A stretch of DNA of 64,000 nucleotides from Pseudomonas syringae (GCF_001698815.1 NZ_LGSI01000032.1:15515-79514); one strand, 5' to 3'. Positions 21,932 through 38,670 are shown, numbered from the stretch's first letter. Notes: generated by a model not told the origin, from the sequence alone. Translations and numbers: made by a program.

Positions 21932-23614
21932 TCAGGCTTCGGCTTTCTTGGCCGCCGCTTCGATCTTGCGAGTGATGTACGCCTGCTGAGTAATGGACAG
22001 GGTGTTGTTCACAACCCAGTACAGAACCAGACCAGCCGGGAACCACAGGAAGAAGAACGTGAAGATGATTGGCATCAGCTTCATGACCTTGGCCTGCATC
22101 GGATCCGGAGGTGTAGGGTTCAAACGCTGCTGGATGAACATCGTGGCGCCCATGATGATCGGCAGGATGAAGAACGGATCCTTGATCGACAGGTCGGTAA
22201 TCCACAACAGCCACGGGGCCTGGCGCATTTCAACGCTTTCAAGCAGAACCCAGTACAGCGACAGGAACACCGGCATTTGTACAAGGATAGGCAAGCATCC
22301 ACCCAGCGGGTTGATCTTTTCCTTCTTGTACAACTCCATCATGGCCTGCGACATTTTCTGCCGGTCATCGCCATGCTGCTCTTTCAGAATGGCGAGTTTC
22401 GGTGCAACTGCACGCATACGAGCCATGGATTTGTAACTGGCTGCCGACAGAGGGAAGAAAAGCCCTTTGATCAGCATGGTCAGGAAGATAATCGACCAAC
22501 CCCAGTTACCCACAATGGCGTGGATGTGTTGCAGCAGCCAGAAAATCGGTTGAGCGATGAACCACAGAATGCCGTAGTCGACCGTCAGTTCCAGACCTGG
22601 GGATAACTCTTTGAGCACTGCCTGGCTTTTCGGGCCGGCATACAACGTAGCGGTCGCTTCACCTTTGGCACCTGGCGCAACGGTCAACGCCGGGCCAGTG
22701 AAACCAATGATGTAGTTGCCCTGGCTGTCCTTACGAGTGGTAACAGCATTGCTGTTGTTCTTGTCAGGAATCCAGGCCGTTACGAAGTAGTGCTGCAGCC
22801 ATGCAACCCAACCACCTTGTACGGTTTCCTTGATCGAACCCTTGTCGATGTCTTTCATCGACACCTTTTTGTAGGGTTCCGAAGGTGTCCACAGAGCGGC
22901 ACCCAGATAAGTCGCGGTACCGGTAGCAGTGGTCGACGATGGATCGGAACTGGCGTCGCGCTTGAGTTGCGCGAACATGTTACCGGACCAAGGCTGAGCG
23001 CTCTGGTTATCGATCACATAGCTGACAACCAGGTCATACAGGCCGCGCTTGAACGTAAAGCGCTTGATGTAATTGACGCCGTTATCCGTGAATTTCAGAT
23101 CAACGACCAGTTGCTCTTGACCGTCAACCAGCTGATAAGACTTCTGCGCTGTCGAGTAAACAGGGCGACCGGCTGGACGAGCGTCCGGGCCGTTCACGCC
23201 GGTCAGACCACTTTGTGCCAGGAAGATACGCTCGCCGCCGTTATCAAACAGCTGGAACGGAACGTCCGGGTGGTCCTGACGACGTGGATAAAGCGGCAGT
23301 CGCAGCTGCACGACATCGCCACCAACCGGGTCGATTTCGAGATTGAGCACATCCGTTTTGACCTGGATGAGATCTTTGCTGGTTGCAACCGGGGTTTCGA
23401 TTGGAGCAGTCGCATCGCCGCTGGCGCTAGGAACATCGGCACTTGCAGAAGCATTCGTACCTGCAGCCGTATCCGGAATAGCCGGTGCGGTGGTGCTGGC
23501 AGCAACATTCTGAGTCGGCAGGGCGGCCTGGCCGTAGTCTTGGTTCCATTTCAGAACCCCGACGTAGGTCACGATTGCCAGGGCGACGATCAGGATCGTG
23601 CGTTTAATATCCAT
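21932..23614 (-). CDS. yidC: Membrane protein insertase YidC
   Basis: YidC inserts and folds inner-membrane proteins, alone or with SecYEG. The 560-residue protein starts MDIKRTILIVALAIVTYVGV (first membrane helix). A low-complexity Ala/Thr/Ser linker and a large periplasmic domain follow. The C-terminal membrane core has WGWSIIFLTMLIKGLFFPL, GGCLPILVQMPVFLSLYWVL and FPAGLVLYWVVNNTLSI. The charged C-terminus KIEAAAKKAEA is typical. Confidence 0.98.
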   Translation of the reverse strand: MDIKRTILIVALAIVTYVGVLKWNQDYGQAALPTQNVAASTTAPAIPDTAAGTNASASADVPSASGDATAPIETPVATSKDLIQVKTDVLNLEIDPVGGDVVQLRLPLYPRRQDHPDVPFQLFDNGGERIFLAQSGLTGVNGPDARPAGRPVYSTAQKSYQLVDGQEQLVVDLKFTDNGVNYIKRFTFKRGLYDLVVSYVIDNQSAQPWSGNMFAQLKRDASSDPSSTTATGTATYLGAALWTPSEPYKKVSMKDIDKGSIKETVQGGWVAWLQHYFVTAWIPDKNNSNAVTTRKDSQGNYIIGFTGPALTVAPGAKGEATATLYAGPKSQAVLKELSPGLELTVDYGILWFIAQPIFWLLQHIHAIVGNWGWSIIFLTMLIKGLFFPLSAASYKSMARMRAVAPKLAILKEQHGDDRQKMSQAMMELYKKEKINPLGGCLPILVQMPVFLSLYWVLLESVEMRQAPWLLWITDLSIKDPFFILPIIMGATMFIQQRLNPTPPDPMQAKVMKLMPIIFTFFFLWFPAGLVLYWVVNNTLSITQQAYITRKIEAAAKKAEA

Positions 23615-23616
23615 GA

Positions 23617-23862
23617 TTACTCGGCCATCGAAGAAGAACGGGAGGTGGGGACAGGTGGAACCGGGTCATAGCCACCGGCATTCCACGGATGACAGCGACC
23701 TAATCGACGAAAGGTCAGCCAGCCACCGCGTAGAAGGCCATGATTTTCAATGGCTTCATACGCGTAGCAGGAGCAACTGGGGTAGAAACGACAGTGACTG
23801 GCCATCAGCGGGCTGATGGCGTAGCGGTAAAACTGGATCGGAACGAGCGCCAGCTTACGCAT
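23617..23862 (-). CDS. yidD: Membrane protein insertion efficiency factor YidD
   Basis: YidD is a small cytoplasmic membrane-associated protein that helps YidC-dependent insertion. The 81-residue protein shows the family pattern [28 protein letters not shown] and [15 protein letters not shown], with the conserved cysteines. It overlaps the rnpA 3' end by 8 bases and ends 2 bp before yidC. Confidence 0.95.
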   Translation of the reverse strand: MRKLALVPIQFYRYAISPLMASHCRFYPSCSCYAYEAIENHGLLRGGWLTFRRLGRCHPWNAGGYDPVPPVPTSRSSSMAE

Positions 23863-24256
23863 CGGTACTGTCTACCCCTACAGTTTCGGTTTTTGCAGCA
23901 GGAGCCGGCTGACTACGCGCCAGACGCTTCCAGAGCTTGCCGAAATGCTGAATCAATTCGGGGTTTTCTATTTCACCCAACCCTTTGCGCGCGACAATCA
24001 CGATATCCCAACCGACCAAATTATCTTGGTGTTGACGAAATGATTCGCGCATCAGGCGTTTCAAGCGGTTGCGCTCAACGGAGAGTTTGACGCTCTTTTT
24101 ACCGATAACCAGCCCCAGACGGGGATGATCAAGGTCGTTATTGCGCGCAAGGAGCAGGAGATTTTTCCCCGGAACCTTGCCGGTAGGGGAGTCAAAGACT
24201 GCCTTGAAATGCCGGGGAGTAAGCAAACGCTTTTCCCGACTGAAGTCCTGACTCAC
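23855..24256 (-). CDS. rnpA: Ribonuclease P protein component
   Basis: RnpA is the protein part of RNase P, which matures tRNA 5' ends. The 133-residue protein begins (M)[20 protein letters not shown] and contains the RNR signature [17 protein letters not shown]. The start is GTG at 24254-24256, 16 bp after rpmH. The GGAG is immediately before it, a tight arrangement. The ORF continues upstream into rpmH, but the extra 32 codons have no family counterpart. Confidence 0.95.
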   Translation of the reverse strand: MSQDFSREKRLLTPRHFKAVFDSPTGKVPGKNLLLLARNNDLDHPRLGLVIGKKSVKLSVERNRLKRLMRESFRQHQDNLVGWDIVIVARKGLGEIENPELIQHFGKLWKRLARSQPAPAAKTETVGVDSTDA

Positions 24257-24272
24257 CTCCAGTGCCGGATTA

Positions 24273-24407
24273 TCAAACTGCCAGACGCGCACGACCTTTG
24301 GCGCGGCGACGCGACAGGACGGCACGGCCGTTCTTGGTAGCCATGCGAGCACGGAAACCGTGAGTACGAGCGCGTTTGATAGTGCTTGGTTGGAAAGTAC
24401 GTTTCAT
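24273..24407 (-). CDS. rpmH: 50S ribosomal protein L34
   Basis: L34 is read as 44 codons from ATG at 24405-24407 to TGA at 24273-24275. It begins [20 protein letters not shown] and ends [12 protein letters not shown], the standard pseudomonad L34. It heads the minus-strand run rpmH-rnpA-yidD-yidC and flanks oriC. Confidence 0.97.
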   Translation of the reverse strand: MKRTFQPSTIKRARTHGFRARMATKNGRAVLSRRRAKGRARLAV

Positions 24408-24580
24408 GTCGTGTTACCTGGTTCGTCCACAACGGGCCGGAATGGCCCCCGTTTTAAGAGACCGGGGATTCTAGAGAAACCGCGCGTCTAGGTCAATTTC
24501 CAACCAGTGTTTCCTTCATTTACTTCTTCAGGGCCTTTTTAGCCGATCCCTCAGATTGATTCGAAATGGATGACGGCGCT

Positions 24581-24926
24581 AGATATAGAAATAAAGAAGG
24601 AAAGTATTTAAAGCTTCTTTATAAAGCTTATTAAAGCTAGGGAGGCACCTGTCTGTGGATAACTGACCTCAGCCCAGTAAACACATGGCGTACAGAGAAT
24701 GACAACACTGTCGAGAAACGGTGCTCTGCCTGTGCTGCGCTGTCGGAAAAGCTGTGCATGGAATGCCTTGTTATCCACAGGTGGGTTATCCACAGACTTT
24801 CGACCCGACTTATGCAATGAGCTGAGGTAGGGTTATCCACAGAGCTTATCCACATGCCGTTCGTCGCGTAATTTTCCCATAAAAGCCTGATTCCAAGCGT
24901 TTTGTAAGCAAGCTACATGTGGATAA
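24581..24926. other. oriC: Chromosomal replication origin (oriC)
   Basis: The rpmH-dnaA intergenic region (24408-24993) has no gene. Six perfect DnaA boxes are present: TGTGGATAA at 24654 and 24918, and TTATCCACA at 24771, 24786, 24833 and 24846. An AT-rich stretch (about 24580-24640, starting TAGATATAGAAATAAAG) is the likely unwinding element. Placement between rpmH and dnaA is the known pseudomonad origin. Base composition and boxes were read directly; the exact limits are approximate. Confidence 0.95.
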
Positions 24927-24942
24927 GTCGCGCTCTGATCGT

Positions 24943-24948
24943 TACAAT
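24943..24948 (+). promoter_or_regulatory. Possible dnaA promoter -10 box next to a DnaA box
   Basis: TACAAT at 24943-24948 could be a -10 element for dnaA. The DnaA box at 24918-24926 then covers the -35 position, compatible with DnaA autorepression. No good -35 sequence is seen, so this is tentative. Confidence 0.35.
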
Positions 24949-24993
24949 GGCCGCTTGTTTTTGCCTCACCGGCTTTCGACTTAGGGGATATCC

Positions 24994-26502
24994 GTGTCAG
25001 TGGAACTTTGGCAGCGCTGCGTAGAGCTTTTGCGCGATGAGCTGCCTGCCCAGCAATTCAACACCTGGATCCGTCCGCTACAGGTCGAAGCCGAAGGCGA
25101 CGAGTTGCGCGTGTATGCGCCGAACCGCTTTGTTCTCGATTGGGTCAATGAAAAATACCTGAGTCGCCTGCTTGAGCTGCTTGGCGAACACGGCCAGGGT
25201 CTGGCACCTGCCCTTTCCTTATTAATAGGCAGCAAGCGCAGTTCTGCTCCTCGGGCGGCACCCAATGCGCCCTTGGCCGCAGCAGCCTCTCAGGCGATGG
25301 CGTCCAATCAGGTAGCCGCCGCTGCGCCAGCTCACGTCTCGACCCCAGCCCCTGTGCAATCAATGCCTGTCCATGACGAACCGTCGCGGGCCAGCTTTGA
25401 TCCAATGGCGGGGGCGAGTTCCCAGCAGGCACCAGCGCGTGCCGAACAGCGCACCGTTCAGGTTGAAGGTGCGCTCAAGCACACCAGTTACTTGAACCGC
25501 ACCTTCACCTTTGAAAACTTCGTCGAAGGTAAGTCCAACCAGCTGGCGCGAGCCGCCGCCTGGCAAGTCGCGGACAACCCCAAGCACGGTTACAACCCAC
25601 TGTTCCTTTATGGCGGTGTTGGCCTGGGTAAAACCCACTTGATGCACGCTGTGGGTAACCATCTATTAAAGAAGAACCCGAATGCCAAGGTTGTGTACCT
25701 GCATTCGGAGCGCTTCGTGGCCGACATGGTCAAGGCGCTGCAACTGAATGCCATCAACGAGTTCAAGCGCTTCTACCGTTCGGTGGATGCATTGCTGATC
25801 GATGACATTCAATTCTTTGCCCGCAAAGAGCGTTCTCAAGAAGAATTCTTCCATACTTTCAACGCGTTACTTGAAGGTGGCCAACAGGTCATCCTGACCA
25901 GTGATCGTTATCCGAAAGAGATCGAAGGCCTTGAAGAACGTCTGAAATCGCGTTTCGGCTGGGGCCTGACCGTTGCGGTCGAGCCGCCCGAGCTGGAAAC
26001 CCGGGTTGCGATTCTGATGAAGAAAGCGGATCAGGCGAAAGTGGATCTGCCACACGACGCTGCGTTCTTCATCGCTCAACGCATCCGTTCCAACGTCCGT
26101 GAACTCGAAGGCGCACTTAAGCGCGTCATTGCGCACTCGCACTTCATGGGGCGCGACATCACCATCGAGCTGATTCGCGAATCGCTGAAAGACCTGCTGG
26201 CGCTGCAAGACAAGCTGGTGAGTGTGGATAACATTCAGCGCACCGTGGCCGAGTATTACAAGATCAAGATCTCCGATCTGTTGTCCAAGCGTCGTTCCCG
26301 ATCGGTGGCTCGTCCGCGCCAGGTGGCGATGGCGTTGTCCAAAGAACTGACCAACCACAGCTTGCCCGAGATTGGCGACGTGTTTGGCGGCCGTGACCAT
26401 ACAACGGTCTTGCACGCATGCCGCAAGATCAACGAGCTTAAGGAATCCGACGCGGATATCCGCGAGGACTACAAGAACCTGCTGCGTACTCTGACTACCT
26501 GA
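24994..26502 (+). CDS. dnaA: Chromosomal replication initiator protein DnaA
   Basis: DnaA opens oriC and loads the replicative helicase. The 502-residue protein starts at GTG with GGGGA upstream. Domain I (about 1-78) is followed by an Ala/Pro-rich domain II linker (about 80-150). Domain III has Walker A GGVGLGKT at 207-214 and Walker [10 protein letters not shown] at 267-275. Domain IV has the DnaA-box-binding signature [16 protein letters not shown]. It is first in dnaA-dnaN-recF-gyrB. Confidence 0.99.
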   Translation: MSVELWQRCVELLRDELPAQQFNTWIRPLQVEAEGDELRVYAPNRFVLDWVNEKYLSRLLELLGEHGQGLAPALSLLIGSKRSSAPRAAPNAPLAAAASQAMASNQVAAAAPAHVSTPAPVQSMPVHDEPSRASFDPMAGASSQQAPARAEQRTVQVEGALKHTSYLNRTFTFENFVEGKSNQLARAAAWQVADNPKHGYNPLFLYGGVGLGKTHLMHAVGNHLLKKNPNAKVVYLHSERFVADMVKALQLNAINEFKRFYRSVDALLIDDIQFFARKERSQEEFFHTFNALLEGGQQVILTSDRYPKEIEGLEERLKSRFGWGLTVAVEPPELETRVAILMKKADQAKVDLPHDAAFFIAQRIRSNVRELEGALKRVIAHSHFMGRDITIELIRESLKDLLALQDKLVSVDNIQRTVAEYYKIKISDLLSKRRSRSVARPRQVAMALSKELTNHSLPEIGDVFGGRDHTTVLHACRKINELKESDADIREDYKNLLRTLTT

Positions 26503-26540
26503 TGACACCAGCGCAGCTTATTAAGGCAAGGGACTAGACC

Positions 26541-27644
26541 ATGCATTTCACCATTCAACGCGAAGCCCTGTTGAAACCCCTGCAATTGGTCGCCGGCGTG
26601 GTTGAACGCCGCCAGACCTTGCCGGTGCTCTCCAATGTGTTGCTAGTTGTTCAAGGCCAACAGCTTTCGCTGACCGGTACTGACCTTGAGGTCGAACTCG
26701 TCGGCCGCGTCCAGTTGGAAGAACCTGCTGAGCCGGGCGAAATCACCGTACCTGCGCGCAAGCTGATGGATATCTGCAAAAGCTTGCCCAACGACGCGCT
26801 GATCGATATCAAACTTGATGATGCCAAGCTGGTCGTCAAGGCGGGTCGCAGCCGCTTCACCTTGTCGACGCTGCCAGCCAACGACTTCCCAACCGTGGAA
26901 GAAGGTCCGGGTTCCCTGACGTTCAACCTGGTGCAGAGCAAACTGCGTCGCCTGATCGAACGCACCAGTTTTGCCATGGCTCAGCAGGACGTGCGCTACT
27001 ACCTCAACGGTATGTTGCTGGAAGTCAGCGCCGGGATCCTGCGCGCTGTTGCCACCGACGGTCACCGTCTGGCCATGTGCTCGATGACGGCAGACATCGA
27101 ACAGGCAGATCGTCATCAGGTCATCGTGCCGCGCAAAGGTATTCTGGAGCTGGCACGACTGCTGACCGAGCAAGACGGCATCGTCAGCATTGTGTTGGGT
27201 CAGCATCACATTCGCGCCACTACCGGCGAGTTCACGTTCACCTCGAAACTCGTCGACGGCAAATTCCCTGACTACGAGCGCGTTCTGCCAAAAGGCGGCG
27301 ACAAACTGGTACTCGGCGATCGTCAGGCGCTGCGCGAAGCCTTCAGCCGCACGGCGATTCTTTCCAACGAGAAGTATCGCGGTATTCGTCTGCAATTGGC
27401 CGCTGGCCAGCTGAAAATTCAGGCTAACAACCCGGAGCAGGAAGAAGCGGAAGAAGAGATCAGCGTTGACTACAACGGCGGTTCGCTGGAAATCGGCTTC
27501 AACGTCAGCTACTTGCTGGACGTCCTGGGTGTGATGACCACTGAACAGGTTCGCCTGATTCTGTCCGACTCCAACAGCAGCGCCTTGGTGCAAGAATCGG
27601 ACAACGACGATTCCGCCTACGTCGTCATGCCGATGCGGCTGTAA
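26541..27644 (+). CDS. dnaN: DNA polymerase III beta subunit (sliding clamp)
   Basis: DnaN forms the ring-shaped processivity clamp. The 367-residue protein starts MHFTIQREALLKPLQLVAGV and ends with the conserved YVVMPMRL. SNVLLVVQGQQLSLTGTDLE and FRGIRLQLA-like YRGIRLQLAAGQL are typical. It starts 38 bp after dnaA. Confidence 0.99.
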   Translation: MHFTIQREALLKPLQLVAGVVERRQTLPVLSNVLLVVQGQQLSLTGTDLEVELVGRVQLEEPAEPGEITVPARKLMDICKSLPNDALIDIKLDDAKLVVKAGRSRFTLSTLPANDFPTVEEGPGSLTFNLVQSKLRRLIERTSFAMAQQDVRYYLNGMLLEVSAGILRAVATDGHRLAMCSMTADIEQADRHQVIVPRKGILELARLLTEQDGIVSIVLGQHHIRATTGEFTFTSKLVDGKFPDYERVLPKGGDKLVLGDRQALREAFSRTAILSNEKYRGIRLQLAAGQLKIQANNPEQEEAEEEISVDYNGGSLEIGFNVSYLLDVLGVMTTEQVRLILSDSNSSALVQESDNDDSAYVVMPMRL

Positions 27645-27673
27645 TCAGCATGCTCATGTTCAGCGGAATCTAG

Positions 27674-31199
<3,526 letters not shown>

Positions 31200-31222
31200 G
31201 AGGTTGCACCACTAAACAAATC

Positions 31223-31255
31223 AGGCCAACGTTGATTCAGCGTTGGCCTTTTTTG
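31223..31255 (+). terminator. Rho-independent terminator after gyrB
   Basis: Stem AGGCCAACG with CGTTGGCCT and a 9-base loop is followed by TTTTTT, 24 bp after the gyrB stop. Confidence 0.92.
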
Positions 31256-31364
31256 TGGGTGGCGTAAAAGGTTGAACAGCACCTGAATAATCAATAAGCC
31301 AGTGTGCCGTTCAGTTACGAGCGCCGTACACTTCCCCCATCTGTTTCCACCTTTGGAAGTCCTG

Positions 31365-34004
<2,640 letters not shown>

Positions 34005-34040
34005 CTGAGCATGACGCTTATGAGCTGACCGAATAGCCAT

Positions 34041-34073
34041 AAAAAAACCGACTTTAATGAAGTCGGTTTTTTC
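34041..34073. terminator. Bidirectional terminator between the glycosidase and the acyltransferase
   Basis: Stem AAAAAACCGACTT with AAGTCGGTTTTTT (short loop) lies between the convergent genes. T-tracts exist on both strands. Confidence 0.9.
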
Positions 34074-34101
34074 TGCTCAGAAAAACTTATGCACGTTTTT
34101 G

Positions 34102-34115
34102 GCTCATTAATGAGC
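34102..34115. repeat. Perfect 14-bp palindrome
   Basis: GCTCATTAATGAGC is fully self-complementary. It lies in the 193-bp gap between convergent genes, where no promoter is expected. Confidence 0.4.
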
Positions 34116-34185
34116 AATCGAAATAAGCAGCAAAATTAAGGGGTTGCCAGCGTTTTTTGCAGTTTTTGCGAAAACGGTGCACAGG

Positions 34186-34194
34186 TTATCCACA
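34186..34194 (+). promoter_or_regulatory. Perfect DnaA box before the acyltransferase stop
   Basis: TTATCCACA lies a few bases downstream of the acyltransferase stop codon. Confidence 0.4.
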
Positions 34195-34197
34195 AAA

Positions 34198-34968
34198 TCA
34201 CACCGCCGCTTTTTCGTTGCTCGTCGTCGGTGCAGCCACTGAACCCATCGCCACCTGTGTCGCTTCATTCCAGGCCTGAACACGGTCATTCAATGCAGCA
34301 ATGGCACGCGGCCCTGTGCCTTCGGCATACATCGGTGCGCCGATGACAACCTGGATCGTGCCGGGTTTTTTCGCCCAGCCTTCCTTCGGCCAATACCTGC
34401 CGGCGTTATGCGCAATTGGCAGCACCGGCAGATCGGCGTTGACCGCCAAGGCGGTGCCGCCTCGGGAGAACTTGCCGACCTGACCAAACGGCACACGTGT
34501 GCCTTCAGGGAAGATCAATACCCAGACGCCATCCTTGAGCAGCTCATGACCCTTCTTCGCGATTTCCTTCAGCGCCGCCTTGGGATTCTCACGATCAATT
34601 GCGATAGGTCGCAGCATGGCCATGGCCCAGCCAAAGAACGGTACGTAGAGCAATTCACGCTTGAGCACCTGGCTCAGAGGCTCGAAATGTGCGGAAAGGA
34701 AGAACGTTTCCCAGGTGCTCTGGTGGTTGGAAATGATCACGCAGGGCGTCGTCGGGACGTTTTCCTGGCCGATCACTTCGACGCGAATGTTGAGAAATAC
34801 CCGCGTGAGCCACAATGCGCAGCGGCACCAGTACACATTGATGAAACGATAGCGTGCGCGAAACGGCAGGAACGGCGCGATAAAGAAACTCAAGGTGCAC
34901 CACAGCAGCGAACTGGTGCCCAGCAGCAGGTAAAAGACAAAGGTTCTGATTGCCTGCATGATCGACAT
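34198..34968 (-). CDS. lptA: 1-acyl-sn-glycerol-3-phosphate acyltransferase (PlsC family)
   Basis: This enzyme adds the second acyl chain in phosphatidic acid synthesis at the inner membrane. The 256-residue protein from MSIMQAIRTF has an N-terminal hydrophobic segment (FYLLLGTSSLLWCTL). Acyltransferase motif I is NHQSTWE, with Glu in place of the commoner Asp, a frequent variant. Motif III is FPEGTR. An ORF extension of 12 codons upstream is possible; the ribosome site is weak for both. It corresponds to lptA beside gmhB in P. aeruginosa. The name lptA is also used for an unrelated LPS transport gene. Confidence 0.9.
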   Translation of the reverse strand: MSIMQAIRTFVFYLLLGTSSLLWCTLSFFIAPFLPFRARYRFINVYWCRCALWLTRVFLNIRVEVIGQENVPTTPCVIISNHQSTWETFFLSAHFEPLSQVLKRELLYVPFFGWAMAMLRPIAIDRENPKAALKEIAKKGHELLKDGVWVLIFPEGTRVPFGQVGKFSRGGTALAVNADLPVLPIAHNAGRYWPKEGWAKKPGTIQVVIGAPMYAEGTGPRAIAALNDRVQAWNEATQVAMGSVAAPTTSNEKAAV

Positions 34969-35016
34969 AGCTACTTTTACCGTACGGGACTTATGCCCGC
35001 TCAATGAAGCGTACCG

Positions 35017-35568
35017 CTATTGATTCTGCGGAGCGCTCTTGTGGATAAGTTCTGCGGCAACTGCCGCCAGATCGTCAAAAACCAAAGTACCCGTGGGCAG
35101 CGTTCCAGCCAGCGTCTTACTGCCCTTGCCGGTCTTTACCAAAACCGGTTGAGAGTCGACGGCCAGCGCGGCCTGCAGGTCACCACTGCTGTCACCTACA
35201 AACCATATACCCGCCAGATCCACAGCGTAGTGATTTGCGATGGTCTGCAACATGCCCGGCTTTGGCTTGCGGCAAGCGCAGCCTTCGTCCGGACCATGTG
35301 GGCAATAAACGATCAAACCGACTTCACCGCCCTGCCCGGCCACCAGTTCGCGCAAGCGCGCATGCATGGCCTCAAGCGTGGCAATGTCGTAATAGCCCCG
35401 GGCGATGCCGGACTGGTTAGTGGCCACTGCCACCGTCCAGCCGGCCTTGCTCAGTTGTGCAATCGCTTCGATCGATCCGGGGATCGGAATCCACTCCTGC
35501 ACCGACTTTATGTAACTGTCGGAGTCATGATTGATGACTCCGTCCCGATCAAGGATCAACAGCTTCAC
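35017..35568 (-). CDS. gmhB: D-glycero-beta-D-manno-heptose 1,7-bisphosphate 7-phosphatase
   Basis: GmhB is a HAD-family phosphatase of LPS core heptose synthesis. The 183-residue protein from a GTG start begins (M)KLLILDRDGVIN (nucleophile Asp in DRDG). The zinc-binding loop CPHGPDEGCACRKPKPGML is present, as is WFVGDSSGDLQAA. A GAGGGG ribosome site 6 bases upstream supports the GTG over an ATG seven codons earlier. It starts 17 bp after the glyS stop. Confidence 0.93.
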   Translation of the reverse strand: MKLLILDRDGVINHDSDSYIKSVQEWIPIPGSIEAIAQLSKAGWTVAVATNQSGIARGYYDIATLEAMHARLRELVAGQGGEVGLIVYCPHGPDEGCACRKPKPGMLQTIANHYAVDLAGIWFVGDSSGDLQAALAVDSQPVLVKTGKGSKTLAGTLPTGTLVFDDLAAVAAELIHKSAPQNQ

Positions 35569-35585
35569 GATTCGCCCCTCAGCGA

Positions 35586-37640
35586 TCAACCCAGCAGCGA
35601 GATATCCGCAACGCCCAGGAACAGCCCGCGCAGACGTGCCAGCAACGCATAGCGGTTGGCCCGCACGCTGGCGTCTTCGGCGTTGACCATCACGGCCTCG
35701 AAGAACGCGTCGACCGGCTCACGCAAGGCAGCCAGACGCGCGAGGGTTTCGCTGTACTGACGAGCAGCAGCCATTGGCGCAACGGCCTGGTCCGCTTGCT
35801 GGATCGCCGAGTACAAGGAGAACTCATGCGCATTGTCGAAATACTTGGGCTCAACGGTCTGGGCAATCTTGCCTTCGGCTTTGCTCAGCAGATTCGACAC
35901 ACGCTTGTTGACCGAGGCCAACGCTGCCGCTTCGGGCAACTTGCGGAACGCCTGAACGGCTTGCACGCGCTGATCGAAGTCGAGTGCCGAACCCGGTTGC
36001 AGGGCACGCACCGACAGGTAAACCGCAACCTCGACACCTTCGTCTTCGTAACGGGCACGCAGACGGTCGAAGATGAACTCCAGCACCTGCTCGGCTAGAC
36101 CAGCAGGTTTGATCTTGGTGCCGAACTGATTAACCGCGAATTTCACGGTTTCGATCAGATCCAGATCCAGTTGTTTCTCGATCAGGATGCGCAGGATGCC
36201 CAGCGCTGCACGACGCAGTGCATACGGGTCTTTGCTGCCGGTCGGCAACATGCCGATCCCGAAAATCCCGACCAGGGTGTCGAGCTTGTCCGCGATGGCA
36301 ACCGCAGCGCCCGTCAACGTGGTCGGCAGCTCTGCACCCGCGCCACGCGGCATGTACTGCTCGTTCAGCGCCAGAGCGACGTCTTCTGCTTCGCCGTCGG
36401 CCTTGGCGTAGTAATACCCGGCAATACCCTGCATTTCAGGGAATTCGCCGACCATTTCGGTCGCCAGATCGCACTTAGACAGCAGCCCGGCGCGCGCGGC
36501 GCGTTGTGCGTCGCCGCCAATGCGTGGGGCAATGAATGCCGCCAGTTTGGCAACACGCTCGGCCTTGTCGAAGACGCTGCCCAACTGCGCCTGGAACACG
36601 ACGTTTTGCAGGCGCTGGTTGAAGGTTTCCAGCTTCTGCTTCTTGTCCTGCTTGAAGAAGAATTCGGCGTCGGTCAGGCGTGGGCGAACGACTTTCTCGT
36701 TACCCAGGACGATTTGCTGCGGATCCTTGCTTTCGATGTTCGCGACCGTAATGAAGCGCGGCAGCAATTTACCGTCGGCATCCAGCAGGCAGAAATACTT
36801 CTGGTTGTCCTGCATGGTGGTGATCAAGGCTTCCTGCGGTACTTCAAGGAAGCGCTCTTCGAACGAACACACCAGCGGCACTGGCCATTCGACCAGCGAG
36901 GTCACTTCGTCCAACAGGGCTGGCGGCACGATGGCGGTGCCTTCGTGTTGAGTTGCCAGTTCTTCGACGCGCTTGGTGATGATCAGGCGACGTTCATTGA
37001 AGTCGGCCAACACATAGGCGGCGCGCAGGTCGCTCAGGTAGCTGGCTGGCGAAGTGATACGCACGCTTTCCGGGTGATGGAAGCGGTGACCACGGGATTC
37101 GCGACCGGAAGTCTGCGCCAGGATCGTGCAGTCGATCACTTGATCGCCGAACAACATGACCAGCCATTGGGTCGGACGGACGAACTCCTCCTTGCGAGCA
37201 CCCCAGCGCATGCGCTTGGGAATCGGCAGGTCGTTCAGCGAATCTTCAACGATAGTCGGCAGCAGGCTTGCCGTCGCTTTGCCAGCGATGCTCTGGCTGT
37301 AGCGCAACTTCGGGCCGCTCTGATCGATTTCACTCAGATCGACGCCGCACTTCTTGGCGAAACCCAATGCAGCCTGGGTCGGATTACCTTCAGCATCGAA
37401 GGCGGCCTGACGTGGTGGGCCATCGAGATTGACGCTGCGATCCGGTTGTTGGGTCGACAGATCGGTGATCAGCACAGCCAGACGACGCGGCGCGCCGTAC
37501 ACCTGCTTGGCGCTGAACGTCAGACCTGCAGCGAGCAAGCCTTTTTCGATACCGGCCAGAAAGGCATCGGCCAAGGTGTTGAGCGCTTTCGGCGGCAGCT
37601 CTTCGGTGCCCAGTTCAACCAGGAAATCTTGAGCACTCAT
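35586..37640 (-). CDS. glyS: Glycyl-tRNA synthetase beta subunit
   Basis: GlyS is the tRNA-binding subunit of the alpha2beta2 bacterial glycyl-tRNA synthetase. The 684-residue protein begins [20 protein letters not shown] and contains [28 protein letters not shown]. The HD-like and anticodon-binding regions follow. It overlaps the glyQ stop by 4 bases. Confidence 0.98.
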   Translation of the reverse strand: MSAQDFLVELGTEELPPKALNTLADAFLAGIEKGLLAAGLTFSAKQVYGAPRRLAVLITDLSTQQPDRSVNLDGPPRQAAFDAEGNPTQAALGFAKKCGVDLSEIDQSGPKLRYSQSIAGKATASLLPTIVEDSLNDLPIPKRMRWGARKEEFVRPTQWLVMLFGDQVIDCTILAQTSGRESRGHRFHHPESVRITSPASYLSDLRAAYVLADFNERRLIITKRVEELATQHEGTAIVPPALLDEVTSLVEWPVPLVCSFEERFLEVPQEALITTMQDNQKYFCLLDADGKLLPRFITVANIESKDPQQIVLGNEKVVRPRLTDAEFFFKQDKKQKLETFNQRLQNVVFQAQLGSVFDKAERVAKLAAFIAPRIGGDAQRAARAGLLSKCDLATEMVGEFPEMQGIAGYYYAKADGEAEDVALALNEQYMPRGAGAELPTTLTGAAVAIADKLDTLVGIFGIGMLPTGSKDPYALRRAALGILRILIEKQLDLDLIETVKFAVNQFGTKIKPAGLAEQVLEFIFDRLRARYEDEGVEVAVYLSVRALQPGSALDFDQRVQAVQAFRKLPEAAALASVNKRVSNLLSKAEGKIAQTVEPKYFDNAHEFSLYSAIQQADQAVAPMAAARQYSETLARLAALREPVDAFFEAVMVNAEDASVRANRYALLARLRGLFLGVADISLLG

Positions 37641-38590
37641 TGTTGCGCCTCCAGCTTAGCCAACACTTCATCACGTAAATCAGGCGGTGCCATCGGGAAG
37701 CCCAGCTTGGCGCGGGCCATCAGATAAGCTTGCGCAACCGAACGGGCCAGGGTGCGCACACGCAGGATGTATTGCTGACGTGCGGTGACGGAAATCGCCC
37801 GACGCGCATCCAGCAGGTTGAAGGTGTGCGACGCCTTCAGGACCATTTCATAGCTCGGCAGCGGCAACGGCTGATCCAGTTCGATCAGGCGCTTGGCTTC
37901 GCTTTCATAGAAATCGAACAGTTCGAACAGCTTCTCGACGTTAGCGTGCTCGAAGTTGTAGGTCGATTGCTCGACTTCGTTCTGGTGGAACACGTCGCCA
38001 TACGTCACGCGACCGAATGGACCGTCTGCCCAGACCAGGTCATAGACCGAGTCGACGTTCTGCAGGTACATGGCCAGGCGTTCCAGGCCGTAAGTGATTT
38101 CGCCGGTCACCGGGTAGCATTCGATGCCGCCCGCTTGCTGGAAGTAGGTGAACTGCGAGACTTCCATGCCGTTGAGCCAGATTTCCCAGCCCAGACCCCA
38201 GGCGCCGAGTGTCGGCGATTCCCAGTTGTCTTCGACGAAACGCACGTCGTGGACCAGCGGGTCCAGGCCGACATGCTTCAGCGAGCCCAGGTACAACTCC
38301 TGAAAGTTGTCCGGGTTCGGCTTGAGCACCACTTGGAACTGGTAGTAATGCTGCAAGCGGTTAGGGTTTTCGCCATAACGGCCATCTGTAGGACGACGGC
38401 TTGGCTGTACGTAGGCTGCGTTCCAGGTTTCCGGGCCGACGGCGCGCAGAAACGTGGCAGTGTGGAAAGTGCCGGCGCCTACTTCCATATCGTAGGGCTG
38501 AAGTACCACACAACCTTGCTCGGCCCAGTATTGCTGGAGGGCGAGGATCAAGTCTTGGAAGGTACGCACGGCTGGCGTAGGCTGGCTCAC
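37637..38590 (-). CDS. glyQ: Glycyl-tRNA synthetase alpha subunit
   Basis: GlyQ carries the class II catalytic core. The 317-residue protein has [39 protein letters not shown] and [19 protein letters not shown], all diagnostic of the family. The GTG at 38588-38590 gives (M)[10 protein letters not shown], the usual N-terminus, with AGGTGA 6 bases upstream; another GTG three codons earlier is less likely. Confidence 0.97.
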   Translation of the reverse strand: MSQPTPAVRTFQDLILALQQYWAEQGCVVLQPYDMEVGAGTFHTATFLRAVGPETWNAAYVQPSRRPTDGRYGENPNRLQHYYQFQVVLKPNPDNFQELYLGSLKHVGLDPLVHDVRFVEDNWESPTLGAWGLGWEIWLNGMEVSQFTYFQQAGGIECYPVTGEITYGLERLAMYLQNVDSVYDLVWADGPFGRVTYGDVFHQNEVEQSTYNFEHANVEKLFELFDFYESEAKRLIELDQPLPLPSYEMVLKASHTFNLLDARRAISVTARQQYILRVRTLARSVAQAYLMARAKLGFPMAPPDLRDEVLAKLEAQQ

Positions 38591-38670
38591 GAAATTCACC
38601 TGTACTGGGGCTGCGATTTAAAGAGCGGGAGTATACCCGATTCGGCTGCGCCTCCACCCTTGGGAGCCCT

